From an uncultured Intestinimonas sp. (GTDB taxonomy: Bacteria > Bacillota_A > Clostridia > Oscillospirales > Oscillospiraceae), in NCBI GenBank assembly GCA_958435885.1, contig CAUBHZ010000146.1, positions 1 to 5,500 of the forward strand: 5,500 nt of DNA, read 5' to 3'. The position numbers and the translations under genes were made by a program. The stretch's first letter is position 1. Each line of letters starts with the position of its first letter. Positions 5,354-5,500 of the stretch are shown piece by piece. The notes under the pieces were generated by a model. It ran no database searches, was not told the origin of the DNA, and saw only the letters and a program-made list of their open reading frames with translations.

Positions 5354-5500
5354 TTAAAACTCCGGCAGGGCCAGGGAGGGACCGGTGAGCCCGAAAGCGG
5401 AGCCGGTATAGACCACGTTGGCGCTCAGGGTAGCCGCCCGTACGCCGGCGGCGTCCATCCCGGGAGCCCAGAGGGTGATGCCGAAGGAGGCGGAGATGGT
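5354..5500 (-). CDS. Unrecognised protein, C-terminal 48 residues (5' end outside window)
   Basis: An open frame enters from the right edge on the minus strand and ends at a TAA at 5354-5356. The visible residues begin TISASFGITLWAPGMDAAGV and end GLTGPSLALPEF. The segment is rich in Ala, Gly, Ser and Thr with moderate hydrophobicity, and no cysteine or charged cluster is visible. I do not recognise the family. The case for a real gene is that the frame stays open to the edge, codon third positions are GC-rich like the neighbours, and a terminator-like hairpin follows the stop by 11 bases. It lies 52 bases upstream of pit on the same strand and may share its transcript. Confidence 0.6.
   Translation of the reverse strand, partial: TISASFGITLWAPGMDAAGVRAATLSANVVYTGSAFGLTGPSLALPEF

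Noticed and set aside
1..5500. CRISPR array, insertion sequence, tRNA or rRNA genes, phage or defence genes
   Set aside because: No regularly spaced repeats, transposase motifs, terminal inverted repeats, tRNA-like cloverleaf or rRNA sequence was seen on either strand.

Overview
The window is GC-rich. It carries one gene fragment on the plus strand at the left edge, followed by four genes that all read on the minus strand. The gene types are a split transketolase subunit, a secreted YcdB/YcdC-type protein with S-layer homology (SLH) repeats, the long Firmicutes form of a CofE-like (F420-0:glutamate ligase family) protein, and a Pit-type phosphate transporter. Together with strong GGAGG-type ribosome binding sites and sigma-A-like promoters, this suggests a GC-rich gut clostridium of the Oscillospiraceae type (Flavonifractor, Lawsonibacter or Intestinimonas-like). 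That placement is inferred from gene types and composition; no database search was made.

Layout. 2-601 (+) is the C-terminal two thirds of a transketolase C-terminal subunit. 630-672 is a hairpin that can terminate both this gene and the converging gene to its right. 680-2854 (-) is a 724-residue exported protein with two YcdB/YcdC-like halves and three C-terminal SLH repeats. It has its own extended -10 promoter at about 2893-2921. A clear intrinsic terminator at 2963-2996 separates it from the CofE-like gene at 3004-4194 (-, 396 aa), which has a consensus TATAAT and a structured leader. 4300-5301 (-) is the phosphate permease, starting at GTG. A terminator-like hairpin at 5302-5342 sits directly on its ribosome binding site. 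5354-5500 (-) is the last 48 codons of an unrecognised gene that enters from the right edge.

The genes look like independent housekeeping or cell-envelope units, not one pathway: carbon metabolism, a wall-associated protein, an amide-ligase-family enzyme of unknown physiological role, and phosphate uptake. I see no mobile element, CRISPR array, tRNA/rRNA, phage gene or defence-like cassette, and no convincing new multi-gene system. The points most worth a second look are the hairpin over the phosphate-permease start, the orphan CofE-like gene with its leader hairpin and repeat, and the degenerate SLH repeats.
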